A DNA stretch of 64,000 nucleotides from Peribacillus sp044761665 (GCF_044761665.1 NZ_JBIWCW010000003.1:372001-436000); one strand, 5' to 3'; counted from the stretch's first letter, positions 42,799-51,782 are shown. Translations and numbers: made by a program. The notes: a model not told the origin generated them from the letters alone.

Positions 42799-43113
42799 AT
42801 GATTAGAAAAGCCAGCATTATGACTGTTTATAAAGATCATTATGAGGAGTATCAGAAAAGACATGACGAATTATGGCCTGAAATGGAAGTAGAGCTAAAG
42901 GCACATGGGGTTCACAGTTATTCGATTTTTCTAGAAAAAGAAACGGGGAAGCTATTTGCTTATTTAGAAATAGAAGATGAAGAAAAGTGGAGTGAGATGC
43001 CTAACACCGCAATAAATAAAAAATGGTGGAACTATATGGAACCCTTAATGGAAACGAATCCGGACAATAGTCCAGTAGCTATTGATCTGATGGAAGTTTT
43101 CCATTTGAAGTAA
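42799..43113 (+). CDS. rhaM: L-rhamnose mutarotase
   Basis: 104 residues from ATG 42799 (GGGGG 6 bases upstream); the ATG at 42793 overlaps that site, and 104 is the standard RhaM length. YQKRHDELWPEM carries the catalytic His, and NKKWWNYMEPLM is the conserved C-terminal tryptophan patch. It interconverts alpha- and beta-L-rhamnose so the isomerase gets its anomer. Part of rhaB-rhaA-rhaM-MFS. Confidence 0.95.
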   Translation: MIRKASIMTVYKDHYEEYQKRHDELWPEMEVELKAHGVHSYSIFLEKETGKLFAYLEIEDEEKWSEMPNTAINKKWWNYMEPLMETNPDNSPVAIDLMEVFHLK

Positions 43114-43189
43114 GGGATAGGAAGGTTTCTTGATCGTTTCTGTATCAAGGATACTATTATTTTTTCAACGAGAAGGGGGCAAGTTAGCA

Positions 43190-44470
43190 ATGGCTAATAG
43201 CGGGAAAAGCAAAAAAGGTAGCTTGAAATCCACCATTACAGTTGCGATGTCTAATTATTTGGAAGCAGGGTCAATTGTGGCTGGTGCTGGTGGACTTACG
43301 CTCTGGATGGAGTATTTAAATCTTGATGATTTTAAATTGGGGCTTCTGGGAGCACTTAGTGCCAATGGCTTTGGAGCGGCGATCGGTGCTTTGTTAGGTG
43401 GGTTCCTTGTTGATAAGTATGGTCGTAAATTCATTTATAAATATGATTTGATTGCCTATATGCTAGGTGTATTACTCATCATCTTTTCCTTTAACTTTCC
43501 TATGTTACTTATTGGATATGTTGTAACGGGCATTGCCGTTGGCGCTGCCATTCCAGCAGCATGGACATATATTGCTGAAGAGGCTCCGGAGGGAGAGAGG
43601 GCGGCGAGGGTTGGTTGGGGTCAACTGGCTTGGTCAATTGGACCGGCGCTCACTTTGTTCCTTTCCGTTGCTTTGGCACCACTAGGATTATTAGGAAGTA
43701 GGTTAATCTTTGCCCAATTATTCGTCATTGCATTGGTTACGTGGATATTACAACAGCAGATTAATGAGTCGACCATTTGGGAAGAGGAAAAACAAAAACA
43801 GGACAAACTCAAAAAGAGCGGCAAACTTACAGACGTTTCTCTTAAAGAATTGCTTAGTGTGAAAGAAAATCGCAAAGCTTTATTTCTTTTAATCGGAATA
43901 TATGGATTTTGGAACTTGGTTGCTGGAGTAATGGGTTACTTTATGCCATACATATATGAAACGGTAGGTGGGCTTACTTCTACTCAAGCTAACTTATTGC
44001 AGGGAACTTTATGGTTATTAACTGTCATATCCACTTACTTTGTATTTATAAAACTGGGGGATAAAGTAAATAGAAAGATGCTATTTGGAACAGGTGCAGT
44101 GATGGGAATCGTCGCTTGGATGATCTTGACTTTCGGTGGTATGGGTTGGACAGAGTTACTATTATTTGTCCTACTATGGGGAACTGCAGCAGGCTTTGGT
44201 GCACAAGCGTTTTATGCCCTTTGGTCTAGTGAACTGTTTCATACAAAATACCGTGCAAAAGCACAAGGAGTCATGTTTTCCATAGCTCGCATCGGTGTAG
44301 GCCTATTCTCGCTGGTCATCGCGTTATTGATTACCACATTAGGATTTAAGGTAGCGGGGTTCATCATGATTACTTTCCTGGTTATCCATTTAGTCATCGG
44401 TCTGTCCATGTCACCGGAAACCCGCGGGAAATCACTTGAGCAAATACAAGAAGAGCGATATGGAGCCTAG
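43190..44470 (+). CDS. MFS sugar transporter of the rhamnose operon
   Basis: 426 residues from ATG 43190 (AGAAGGGGG upstream; an earlier in-frame start at 43130 lacks a site). Twelve predicted helices and MFS loops GGFLVDKYGRKFIYKYD and SPETRGKSLEQIQEERYG, as in metabolite:H+ symporters related to inositol and sugar porters. Last gene of the rhamnose operon, so proton-driven rhamnose uptake next to the ABC importer is likely but not proven. Confidence 0.88.
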   Translation: MANSGKSKKGSLKSTITVAMSNYLEAGSIVAGAGGLTLWMEYLNLDDFKLGLLGALSANGFGAAIGALLGGFLVDKYGRKFIYKYDLIAYMLGVLLIIFSFNFPMLLIGYVVTGIAVGAAIPAAWTYIAEEAPEGERAARVGWGQLAWSIGPALTLFLSVALAPLGLLGSRLIFAQLFVIALVTWILQQQINESTIWEEEKQKQDKLKKSGKLTDVSLKELLSVKENRKALFLLIGIYGFWNLVAGVMGYFMPYIYETVGGLTSTQANLLQGTLWLLTVISTYFVFIKLGDKVNRKMLFGTGAVMGIVAWMILTFGGMGWTELLLFVLLWGTAAGFGAQAFYALWSSELFHTKYRAKAQGVMFSIARIGVGLFSLVIALLITTLGFKVAGFIMITFLVIHLVIGLSMSPETRGKSLEQIQEERYGA

Positions 44471-44589
44471 GAAAAGAAGAAATCGTATAAGCTTCTTCAC
44501 CCTATATGATAAATATCTGTAGTATGAAATTAGTTATCGAAAAATTCAAATAAAAATTTCGGGATGATAGTGACTTACCTTGCTGAATG

Positions 44590-44665
44590 TCTGGCTTGTT
44601 TTAAATGAGTATCTAGAACCTTGGCTTTATTCACTAGATCCATTCTTGTCGGAAGACAAGCCAGA
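44590..44665 (+). other. Nested inverted-repeat region after the rhamnose MFS gene
   Basis: TCTGGCTTGT (44590-44599) pairs with ACAAGCCAGA (44656-44665), and inside it ATCTAG (44611-44616) pairs with CTAGAT (44634-44639). The fold ends two bases before a very strong terminator. It may be a structured 3' region or a small RNA; no promoter could be fixed. Confidence 0.4.
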
Positions 44666-44667
44666 TA

Positions 44668-44722
44668 AGAGCCAGTGAAACGTACAATGTAATCACATTG
44701 TACGTTTTACTGGCTCTTTTTT
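44668..44722 (+). terminator. Strong terminator of the rhamnose operon
   Basis: A 23-bp stem (AGAGCCAGTGAAACGTACAA onward, one G-U) with a four-base loop AATC, then six T residues. Confidence 0.9.
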
Positions 44723-44852
44723 ATATTTTCGACAATGGGTAAGGCCTTAAATGGCCATGAAACCTTCATGCAAGAAGTCTAGGAATCTGAAGAAGTTAAG
44801 GGCAACACTCACCAAATATGTATAGATAACAAATAGAGGGAATAGTGGATAG

Positions 44853-44884
44853 GAAAAAGAGGTGACAAAAAACCATCACCTCTC
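44853..44884 (-). terminator. Terminator of cotG
   Basis: On the minus strand AGAGGTGA and TCACCTCT pair around a short loop and are followed by TTTTTCC, about 60 bases after the cotG stop codon. Confidence 0.65.
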
Positions 44885-44943
44885 AAAAAGGTCAAATAGA
44901 GAACGATGACCTGGAATTACTCTTGTTTACATTGCCTAGCTAA

Positions 44944-45516
44944 TCAGAAGTTCCATTTCCAGTTCTTATGGAAATCAAAAGCAGCTTTTCCTTGGAATCT
45001 ACGGCGATTACATGTGGAGCGACGTCTCCGGCTAGTGCGACGACGAGTGCTGCAAGTAGAGCGGTTCCGGCTAGTGCGACGACGGGTGCTGCAAGTAGAG
45101 CGGTTCCGGCTAGTGCGACGACGGGTGCTGCAAGTAGAGCGGTTCCGGCTAGTGCGACGTTGAGTGCTACAAGTAGAGCGGTTCCGGCTAGTGCGACGTT
45201 GAGTGCTGCAAGTAGAGCGGTTCCGGCTAGTGCGACGTTGAGTGCTGCAAGTAGAGCGGTTCCGGCTAGTGCGACGTTGAGTGCCGCAAGTAGAGCGATT
45301 CCGAGTAGTGCGGCGTTGAGTACCGCAAGTAGAACGTTTTCTGCTATCCTTTGTTGAGCGTCGAGTACTACGATTTTTATCTTTTCTTTTATTTTTCTTA
45401 TTCTTTTTCCGTGACGAACGGTTTTTTGACCGTGGGTCTTGGAATAGAAATTCATTTAATCCAAATGAATTCGCCCTCTCCACCGCTTTTTGAATGTCTT
45501 TAATCATGTTTGACAT
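44944..45516 (-). CDS. cotG: CotG-like spore coat protein with 13-residue tandem repeats
   Basis: 190 residues from ATG 45516 (AAAGGGGG upstream). The N-terminus MIKDIQKAVERANSFGLNEF followed by LFQDPRSK aligns with CotG of B. subtilis. Residues about 31-60 are Lys/Arg/Asn rich. Residues 61-164 are eight copies of a 13-residue unit such as RSTCSTQRRTSRN, and the tail is basic and aromatic (FHKNWKWNF). Repeats, Ser/Thr/Arg bias and the divergent partner cotH all fit CotG, an outer-coat protein phosphorylated by CotH. Here Arg replaces the Lys and Tyr of B. subtilis CotG, and every repeat keeps a Cys. A sigma-K -10 (CATATTTTA) lies upstream. Other long frames across the repeats are side effects of it. 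Confidence 0.88.
   Translation of the reverse strand: MSNMIKDIQKAVERANSFGLNEFLFQDPRSKNRSSRKKNKKNKRKDKNRSTRRSTKDSRKRSTCGTQRRTTRNRSTCGTQRRTSRNRSTCSTQRRTSRNRSTCSTQRRTSRNRSTCSTQRRTSRNRSTCSTRRRTSRNRSTCSTRRRTSRNRSTCSTRRRTSRRRRSTCNRRRFQGKAAFDFHKNWKWNF
45025..45336. repeat. 39-bp tandem repeat inside cotG
   Basis: Eight consecutive 39-base units encode the 13-residue CotG repeats. The central units are nearly identical at the DNA level, and units near both ends are more diverged, as expected for copy-number change by slippage or recombination. Confidence 0.9.
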
Positions 45517-45541
45517 ACAATCATTCCCCCTTTTCACTAGC

Positions 45542-45550
45542 TAAAATATG
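45542..45550 (-). promoter_or_regulatory. Likely sigma-K -10 element of cotG
   Basis: CATATTTTA on the minus strand, identical to the cotX -10, 26 bases before the cotG ATG. The nearest AC is 15 bases upstream, one short of the usual spacing. Confidence 0.5.
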
Positions 45551-45668
45551 CTGCTTGTACGTAAAGTGCTTATGGCAAACACCCGACCTTCCGAAAAAAT
45601 GGTCGCTTTAGTGGCATTCTTCGCTTTTTTTCATAAATTAAAAATGAAAATGAAAGGGAAGGGTTTTT

Positions 45669-46760
45669 ATGAATACTGACAAGAAACTACCTGTTTATCA
45701 CCTTTTTATTCCCCCTGTAAATTTAATCGAGCTTCGTAGAGACATTTGGAGTAATGAACCGGTAACCGGCAAATTATCAATTGAAAAGAAAAAAATGGAT
45801 ATAGATATCGTTTACCGTGGCTCTCATATTCGAGGTTTCCGGAAAAAGTCCTATAACGTAGCCTTTTATAAACCGAGTACTTATCGAAAGGCGAAAGAAG
45901 TTCATCTAAATGCTGAATATAAGGATAAATCTTTACTGAGAAATAAATTATCTTTAGATTTTTTTGCAGATATAGGAACCTTATCACCGAGGTCCCAATT
46001 TGTCTTTCTCAATCTAAATGGAAAGGATGAGGGGATTTATCTAGAATTGGAATCAGTGGACGAACATTATTTGAAAAATAGTAATCTGCCTGATGGATCT
46101 ATTTTTTATGCAGTCGATGGTGATGCGAACTTTTCATTGATGAGTGATTTGGATAAAGGAATCAAGAAATCTCTTGAAATAGGGTATGAAAGAAAATGTG
46201 GGACGGCTCAGGATGATATGTACTTGCATGATTTAATAATAAATATCAATACGATACCGAGAGTGGACTTCGAAAAGGAAATCGTAAAATACGTGAATGT
46301 GGAAAAGTACCTCCGCTGGCTGGCAGGGGTCGTTTTCACACAAAATTATGACGGGTTTGTCCATAATTATGCTTTATACCGTAATGGGGAATCTGGACTT
46401 TTTGAAATCATTCCTTGGGATTATGATGCGACATGGGGGAGGGATGTAAATGGGAAAGTGATGGAAGAAGACTATGTTGGTATTAAAGGCTTCAATACAT
46501 TGACTGCAAGAATCCTTGATATAACTACATTCCGTAAACGCTACCAAAGCCTTTTAAAAGAGATTATGAACAATCAGTTTAACGTTAAGTATATGGAACC
46601 GATCGTTCAGGGAATGCATAGCCTAATCAAACCGTATGTTCCAAAAGACCGATATGTTAGGGATAATATTGAGGTTTTTGAGAAAGAACCCGATTTTATT
46701 TTAAAATATATTGAAGCCCGGGCTAAATTTATTCGTAGTCAATTGTATAAGTTAGAATAA
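45669..46760 (+). CDS. cotH: Spore coat morphogenetic protein kinase CotH
   Basis: 363 residues, the CotH length. IDIVYRGSHIRGFRKKSYNVAF and LSLDFFADIG near the start, the conserved FLNLNGKDEGIYLELESVDE, and the catalytic loop IIPWDYDATWGRDVNG (Asp residues for metal and phosphotransfer) are visible. CotH is an atypical kinase that phosphorylates coat proteins, chiefly CotG, and is needed for outer coat assembly and germination. It is divergent from cotG exactly as in B. subtilis, where the cotH transcript starts far upstream and runs antisense through cotG. A hairpin terminator follows. Confidence 0.94.
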   Translation: MNTDKKLPVYHLFIPPVNLIELRRDIWSNEPVTGKLSIEKKKMDIDIVYRGSHIRGFRKKSYNVAFYKPSTYRKAKEVHLNAEYKDKSLLRNKLSLDFFADIGTLSPRSQFVFLNLNGKDEGIYLELESVDEHYLKNSNLPDGSIFYAVDGDANFSLMSDLDKGIKKSLEIGYERKCGTAQDDMYLHDLIININTIPRVDFEKEIVKYVNVEKYLRWLAGVVFTQNYDGFVHNYALYRNGESGLFEIIPWDYDATWGRDVNGKVMEEDYVGIKGFNTLTARILDITTFRKRYQSLLKEIMNNQFNVKYMEPIVQGMHSLIKPYVPKDRYVRDNIEVFEKEPDFILKYIEARAKFIRSQLYKLE

Positions 46761-46797
46761 GTGGACAGTCAGAAGCTTCACTGGTATCACATTTATT

Positions 46798-46841
46798 AAA
46801 ATAGCAGGAAGACTGAAATCTCAGTATTCCTGCTATTTTTT
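46798..46841 (+). terminator. Terminator after cotH
   Basis: AAATAGCAGGAAGACTGA and its near-perfect complement around AATC, followed by T residues. Confidence 0.85.
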
Positions 46842-46917
46842 TCATTTGCATTTCTATCCACTTACGGCTATGTTTGATAGAAAGATATAATCTGAAGTAA
46901 TGAAGGATGGGAATAGT

Positions 46918-47871
46918 TTGAACAATGAAAGCTGCATACCGGCGTATATTTATACTTTTACGTGTACCCCGGACGAACGTTCATTATGTGATATGGAAAC
47001 GCGCTCGCTCTTTGGTCATGAGACCGAATTCAATATTTTAAAAAGTAATCTTAAAATTGACCCGAGCAGAAGTCCTTTTATAAAAGGACGGGTCGATATC
47101 ATGTACGAAGGGGAAAGCATAACTGAAATCGTTGAACAGGTTAAACAACTTCCAATCACCGATTCAACATTTAAAGTGTTATTTATTAAAATAAATGATT
47201 TGAGTATAGAAGACAAAATCGATTATGATGGACAACGGGCAATTGAGAGGGAAATCGGTTGGCATATTAAGAGTAAGGCAGATGTGCGCAATCCGGATCA
47301 AATTTATGGCATTGTCCCATTCGAAGGACGTTGGTACTTCGGTGAATTCGTCAAACCGGAACCTGTATGGTTACATCATTTGAAGAAGCCCCGTGAGTAT
47401 TCAACTGCCCTTAGTACCAGGGTCGCAAGAGCGATTGCCAACATTGCCGTTCCACATCCAGAGGGTGTAAAGGCCATTGATCCTTGTTGCGGGATCGGTA
47501 CGGTGTTGGTGGAGGCATTATCCATGGGAATTGATATCGTTGGACGTGATATCAATCCTCTAGTCACGGATGGATCGAGGGAAAATATTGCTTATTTCGG
47601 ATTAGAAGGCGATGTAACGACAGGTCCGATTTCAGAGGTTACGGAACACTTTGATGTAGCCATCATAGATATGCCGTATAATCTTTATACGCATGCAACA
47701 CCGGAAGATCAACTTTCGATTCTTAAGCATGCTCGGAGCTTTGCAGATAAAGTGGTTGTAGTAACCATCGATACGATGGATGATATGATTCATGAAGCAG
47801 GCTTTCAGATTGCAGACCGCTGTCTAGCGAAAAAAGGTGTATTTTCTAGGCAAATTGTTGTATGTATATAA
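46918..47871 (+). CDS. TRM11-type RNA methyltransferase (probable tRNA guanine-N2 methylation)
   Basis: 317 residues from TTG 46918, which has AAGGATGGG 6 bases upstream; ATG 46900 adds six residues but lacks a site. The N-terminal ~140 residues are THUMP/TRM11-like (YIYTFTCTPDERSLCDMETRSLFG). The C-terminal Rossmann domain has motif I AIDPCCGIGTVLVEAL, GRDINPLVTDGSRENI, and the catalytic motif IV as DMPYNLY in place of the commoner D/N-PPY. SAM-dependent modification of tRNA is likely; the exact base is not shown. Single gene. Confidence 0.85.
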   Translation: MNNESCIPAYIYTFTCTPDERSLCDMETRSLFGHETEFNILKSNLKIDPSRSPFIKGRVDIMYEGESITEIVEQVKQLPITDSTFKVLFIKINDLSIEDKIDYDGQRAIEREIGWHIKSKADVRNPDQIYGIVPFEGRWYFGEFVKPEPVWLHHLKKPREYSTALSTRVARAIANIAVPHPEGVKAIDPCCGIGTVLVEALSMGIDIVGRDINPLVTDGSRENIAYFGLEGDVTTGPISEVTEHFDVAIIDMPYNLYTHATPEDQLSILKHARSFADKVVVVTIDTMDDMIHEAGFQIADRCLAKKGVFSRQIVVCI

Positions 47872-47942
47872 GGGTTAGGTGAATGTTCGACAAAGATATG
47901 TCGCTTAACGGGTGATATCTTATCCTTTCCCATTTATATCAA

Positions 47943-47982
47943 GAAAAACGACCGGAAGCATTTTGCTTTGCGGTCGTTTTTG
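47943..47982. terminator. Bidirectional terminator
   Basis: AAAAACGACCG and CGGTCGTTTTT arms around a 16-base loop, between a plus-strand and a minus-strand gene. Confidence 0.8.
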
Positions 47983-48045
47983 ATTTACTTTACTACCCTG
48001 CAATGGTCTGTAGGCAGATTGCTGAATGAGCTTTGATATTTTGCT

Positions 48046-48345
48046 TCACCTAGCCGTATAAAGGACAACATTTTTACGATAATGTTTATTGATTTTCCCT
48101 TTGTAGTCTACGTAATCTAAATGCCCGATGATCTCCGACATGACAAGAGGGAACTCATTTCTATACTCCCCTTTATAAAAGGCCTTGGCAAGTTCATTAC
48201 CTGTGGTTATCCCGGATTCTAGTAAAGTGAAGAATTTTTGTGATTTCATTTCGATGCTGTTGAGCCTTTTTTCTATTAATGGTCCAGGTTGATAAATGAT
48301 GTTACCATGACCATTTATAAGGATTTCTAAAATTACCTTTTTCAT
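48046..48345 (-). CDS. Hypothetical protein
   Basis: 99 residues, soluble, with an N-terminal strand (KKVILEILINGHGNIIYQPG) and a helical, basic remainder (IEKRLNSIEMKSQKFFTLLESG; GNELAKAFYKGEY). No domain recognised. The ribosome site before the ATG is weak (ACGAAAAAG). It lies alone between a terminator and the divergent deoR gene, with which it might share a regulatory region. Confidence 0.6.
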   Translation of the reverse strand: MKKVILEILINGHGNIIYQPGPLIEKRLNSIEMKSQKFFTLLESGITTGNELAKAFYKGEYRNEFPLVMSEIIGHLDYVDYKGKINKHYRKNVVLYTAR

Positions 48346-48491
48346 ACTTTTTCGTTAATTGACCTTCTCGCCATACAAATTATAGTATATGGTTAAATAT
48401 AGTTCTGTGGTCGTTTTACTATGTATAGGGAGAATGACCGAAAATGTTGATCGTCTTTCATGAACGATAGAAGAAGAGAGGGCATGTATGT

Positions 48492-49430
48492 ATGGACCAA
48501 GACAAACAAAGGCTCAGTATTGCGGCTGCAAGACTTTACTATGAATCGGATTATAGTCAACAAGAGATATGCGCACGGCTTGGTGTTTCGCGACCGACGG
48601 TATCAAGATTGTTGCAATATGCGAAAGACCAAGGTTACGTCAGGATTCAAATTAAAGATCCGTTAGAAGACGTGGATGAACTATCGAAGCGAATAAAAGA
48701 GCGGTATGGGCTGAAACATGTAAGCGTTTCATATTCGCCGCTTAATGAGTATGAGGAGATAACGAAGCATATTGGACGGACTGCGGCCGAATTTTTACAC
48801 AGGATTGTTAAAGATGGGGATATTATTGGCATCACATGGGGGACCACAATGTTTTCTATTGCATCCCAGCTTAATAACAAGAGAGTGAAAGGCGTAGAGG
48901 TGGTTCAGCTAAAAGGGGGCGTTAGTCATTCGTATAGTCTTACCCATGCAGATGAAATTGCCAATCTATTTGCCGAAGCTTACTATACGGTCACCCGGTA
49001 TTTACCTTTACCCGTTATTTTTGACAAACCAGAACTTAAACAGATGGTCGAGAAAGATCAGCATATAGAACGGATTATTGAGATGGGAAAAAAAGCGAAT
49101 ATTGCGTTATTTACAGTCGGGACGGTAAAGGATGATGCTTTACTCTTCAAACTGGGTTATTTAGATGAAAATGAAAAAGCTGAACTCCAACGTACAGCAG
49201 TAGGTGATATATGTTCCCGGTTTTTTGACGATGAGGGAAACATCTGTAATGAAGCCATTAATAGCCGGACAGTGGGCATTGAATTAGAAGAATTGCAAAA
49301 GAAAGAAAGAAGTATTTTAGTTGCCGGGGGTGAAGGCAAGATCAAAGCCATCCAGGCTGCTTTGATAGGTAAATATGCTAATACCTTAATTACCGACCAA
49401 TTCACGGCGAAAGCTTTAATAGAGTATTGA
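48492..49430 (+). CDS. deoR: Deoxyribonucleoside regulator DeoR (SorC family)
   Basis: 312 residues, the size of B. subtilis DeoR. Helix-turn-helix at about 20-45 (DYSQQEICARLGVSRPTVSRLLQYAKDQGYVRI). The effector domain has DIIGITWGTTMFSIA, VVQLKGGVSHSYSLTHADEI and ARGAGEG-like VAGGEGKIKAIQAAL. It is a sugar-phosphate-sensing repressor of deoC, released by deoxyribose 5-phosphate. It is followed by deoC, and an 18-base site nearly identical to the known DeoR palindrome lies between them. Differs from the DeoR/GlpR-type protein at 25103 despite the name. Confidence 0.95.
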   Translation: MDQDKQRLSIAAARLYYESDYSQQEICARLGVSRPTVSRLLQYAKDQGYVRIQIKDPLEDVDELSKRIKERYGLKHVSVSYSPLNEYEEITKHIGRTAAEFLHRIVKDGDIIGITWGTTMFSIASQLNNKRVKGVEVVQLKGGVSHSYSLTHADEIANLFAEAYYTVTRYLPLPVIFDKPELKQMVEKDQHIERIIEMGKKANIALFTVGTVKDDALLFKLGYLDENEKAELQRTAVGDICSRFFDDEGNICNEAINSRTVGIELEELQKKERSILVAGGEGKIKAIQAALIGKYANTLITDQFTAKALIEY

Positions 49431-49433
49431 AAA

Positions 49434-49478
49434 GGATACGGCTGGCGCAGCTACTAGGCGCTAACCTTATCTTTTTTT
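49434..49478 (+). terminator. Terminator after deoR
   Basis: An imperfect stem GATACGGCTGGCGC/GCGCTAACCTTATC followed by seven T residues. It separates deoR from the deoC operon. Confidence 0.6.
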
Positions 49479-49519
49479 ATGTCTATAACCATTCGATATC
49501 TATAGGGTCTAAAAAAATA

Positions 49520-49537
49520 ATTGAACAAAATTTCAAA
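49520..49537 (+). promoter_or_regulatory. DeoR operator before deoC
   Basis: ATTGAACAAAATTTCAAA. From memory the B. subtilis DeoR palindrome is ATTGAACAAAATTTCAAT, so this differs only in the last base. Confidence 0.78.
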
Positions 49538-49579
49538 TTAAAATTTACATATGTTCCAGTCCATGGTAGTATTTGATTG

Positions 49580-49593
49580 TGAAAGCGCTTTTC
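49580..49593 (+). promoter_or_regulatory. CcpA cre site before deoC
   Basis: TGAAAGCGCTTTTC, close to the ideal core TGAAAGCGCTTTCA, 71 bases before the deoC ATG. Confidence 0.65.
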
Positions 49594-49663
49594 TTATTGA
49601 AAAATCAAAAGAATATGAAAAAATAATAGTTAACAAAATATATAGAATGAGGGGCCGTTAAAA

Positions 49664-50329
49664 ATGAATAAAGCAAAATTAATTGATCACACATTTCTGA
49701 AACCGGAAGCAACAGAAAAGGAAATTGTTACATTAGCTGAAGAAGCAAAGGAATATGGTTTTGCCTCTGTCTGTGTAAATCCGCAATGGGTATCACTTGC
49801 AGCGAAAGAATTAAAAGAGAGTGAAGTAAAGGTTTGTACGGTCATTGGCTTTCCTTTAGGTGCGTCCACTACAGCTGTAAAAGTTTTCGAAACGCAAGAC
49901 GCTATTTCAAACGGAGCGGAAGAAGTAGATATGGTAATCAACATAGGGCTATTGAAATCTGGAAACGACGAAGCGGTTGAAGCCGATATGAAAGCGGTTG
50001 CTATGGCTGCACAGGGTAAAGCTCTTCTGAAAGTAATCATTGAAACATGCTTGTTAACAGAAGAAGAAAAGGTCCGTGCTTGTCAATTGGCCGTAAATGC
50101 TGGTGTTGATTTCGTTAAAACATCAACAGGGTTTTCAACGGGTGGAGCCACTATCGAAGACGTTACGTTAATGAGAAAAGTGGTTGGGCCGAATATAGGC
50201 GTAAAGGCTTCTGGAGGAATCCGAGATAAAAAAGACTTAGAAAATATGGAACTGGCGGGTGCTACCCGTATTGGTGCAAGTTCAGGAGTCAAGATCATGC
50301 AAGGGGAAGTAGTGACCGGGGGCTATTAA
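49664..50329 (+). CDS. deoC: Deoxyribose-phosphate aldolase
   Basis: 221 residues. LIDHTFLKPEAT at the start, TVIGFPLG, LLKVIIETCLL with a catalytic Lys, DFVKTSTGFSTGGAT with the Schiff-base Lys, and VKASGGIRDKKDL with the second Lys are all intact. It splits 2-deoxy-D-ribose 5-phosphate into glyceraldehyde 3-phosphate and acetaldehyde. ATG with GAGGGGCC upstream. Head of an operon with permease, epimerase-like protein and kinase; control by DeoR and CcpA is visible upstream. Confidence 0.97.
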   Translation: MNKAKLIDHTFLKPEATEKEIVTLAEEAKEYGFASVCVNPQWVSLAAKELKESEVKVCTVIGFPLGASTTAVKVFETQDAISNGAEEVDMVINIGLLKSGNDEAVEADMKAVAMAAQGKALLKVIIETCLLTEEEKVRACQLAVNAGVDFVKTSTGFSTGGATIEDVTLMRKVVGPNIGVKASGGIRDKKDLENMELAGATRIGASSGVKIMQGEVVTGGY

Positions 50330-50435
50330 ATAAGGAAATCCAATCTTTATCCTCGTTTAGGGAAATGATGCATGCATTTGAACAGAACGAGAAAATATCA
50401 GTAGGGGTTCTTACTTGAAAAAGGAGATTACAAAT

Positions 50436-51782
50436 ATGGCAAAGACAAAAATAATTCAAATGTCGGATGGATACCTTAATCGGACTCCTATTCTACAATT
50501 CATCCTGTTGTCCACACTCTTTTCCATGTGGGCCGTAGCGGCTAGTTTGAATGATATATTGATTACTCAATTCAAAAGTGTGTTCGAATTAAGTGATTTC
50601 GCCAGCGCTTTAGTGCAAAGTGCGTTTTACGGAGGTTATTTCTTGGTAGCCATTCCTGCTTCTATGGTCATTAAGAAGACCAATTATAAATTTGCCATCA
50701 TAACTGGGTTATTCTTCTATATCGTTGGGTGTTCTCTATTCTTCCCAGCATCACACTTGGCGACCTATACGATGTTCTTGTTTGCACTTTTTGCTATAGC
50801 GATCGGATTGGGCTTCCTTGAAACAGCTGCCAATACCTATAGTTCCATGATAGGTCCAAAGCAGTATTCTACACTCCGTTTGAACATCAGCCAAACCTTC
50901 TATCCTGTAGGATCCATTTTGGGGATTTTACTTGGGAAATACCTGGTTTTCCAGGAAGGTGAAAGTCTGCATGTTCAAATGTCCAAAATGTCTCCTGCCG
51001 AAGCACAGGCGTTTGGGATTGAGATGTTGCAGCATACATTAGAGCCATATAAATATATGATTTTCATATTGATCGGAGTGCTTGTGCTCTTCCTTGTCAC
51101 TAAATTTCCAACTTGCAAACCGGAAGAAAGCACAACGGATTCCACCAAAAGCTCCCCTAATGCCTTAAAAGCCTTGAAGTACTTGGCTGGAAATAAAAGA
51201 TTTCGCAATGGGATCATGGCACAGTTCTTATATGTAGGGCTGCAAACAACGGTTTGGGCTTTCACGATTAGGTTGGCCTTACATTTAAATCCCAATCTTA
51301 ATGAAAGAACAGCTTCGAACTTTATGATTTATAGTTTTATAGGATTCTTTATTGGAAAGTTCATTGCAAACTTCTTATTAGCTCGATTCGCATCATCAAA
51401 GATCTTGGTTGTGTATTCTGTAATCGGTTCAGTTTTGTTGGCTTACGTAGCACTCGTACCGAATATGACTGCTGTATATGCTGCCATTATTGTTAGTATG
51501 CTCTTTGGACCATGCTGGGCGACGATTTTTGCTGAAACGTTAGCGGTTGTTGATAAGAAATATACAGAAATAGCTGGTGCCATCTTGGTTATGTCAATTG
51601 TGGGTGGAGCTGTCATACCAGCTCTTCAAGGGTTGGTGTCCGATAGCGTAGGCTCCATGCAATATGCCTTTGTCGTTTCGATGTTATGTTTTGTATATAT
51701 AGGGGTTCATTTTTTCAAAGAAATGAAAAGGAATGCCAAAATGAAAAAAGTTACAGAACAAACTGGTGAATTCATTGCTTAA
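50436..51782 (+). CDS. deoP: FucP-family MFS permease, probable deoxyribose transporter
   Basis: 448 residues from ATG 50436 (AAAAGGAGA upstream). Twelve predicted helices. The start TPILQFILLSTLFSMWAVAASLNDILI, QSAFYGGYFLVAIPAS and GFLETAANTYSSMIGPK are fucose:H+ symporter (FHS) family marks. In enteric bacteria a FucP-like permease (DeoP) next to deoxyribokinase imports free deoxyribose; the same set of neighbours here supports that role. Confidence 0.82.
   Translation: MAKTKIIQMSDGYLNRTPILQFILLSTLFSMWAVAASLNDILITQFKSVFELSDFASALVQSAFYGGYFLVAIPASMVIKKTNYKFAIITGLFFYIVGCSLFFPASHLATYTMFLFALFAIAIGLGFLETAANTYSSMIGPKQYSTLRLNISQTFYPVGSILGILLGKYLVFQEGESLHVQMSKMSPAEAQAFGIEMLQHTLEPYKYMIFILIGVLVLFLVTKFPTCKPEESTTDSTKSSPNALKALKYLAGNKRFRNGIMAQFLYVGLQTTVWAFTIRLALHLNPNLNERTASNFMIYSFIGFFIGKFIANFLLARFASSKILVVYSVIGSVLLAYVALVPNMTAVYAAIIVSMLFGPCWATIFAETLAVVDKKYTEIAGAILVMSIVGGAVIPALQGLVSDSVGSMQYAFVVSMLCFVYIGVHFFKEMKRNAKMKKVTEQTGEFIA

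Noticed and set aside
44968..45357. Plus-strand frame of 129 codons with Ala/Ser/Thr repeats, and a minus-strand Ala/Leu-rich frame at 44940-45455
   Set aside because: Both are by-products of the 39-base cotG repeat. The minus-strand frame 44944-45516 has a ribosome site, a CotG-like N-terminus and the expected position opposite cotH.
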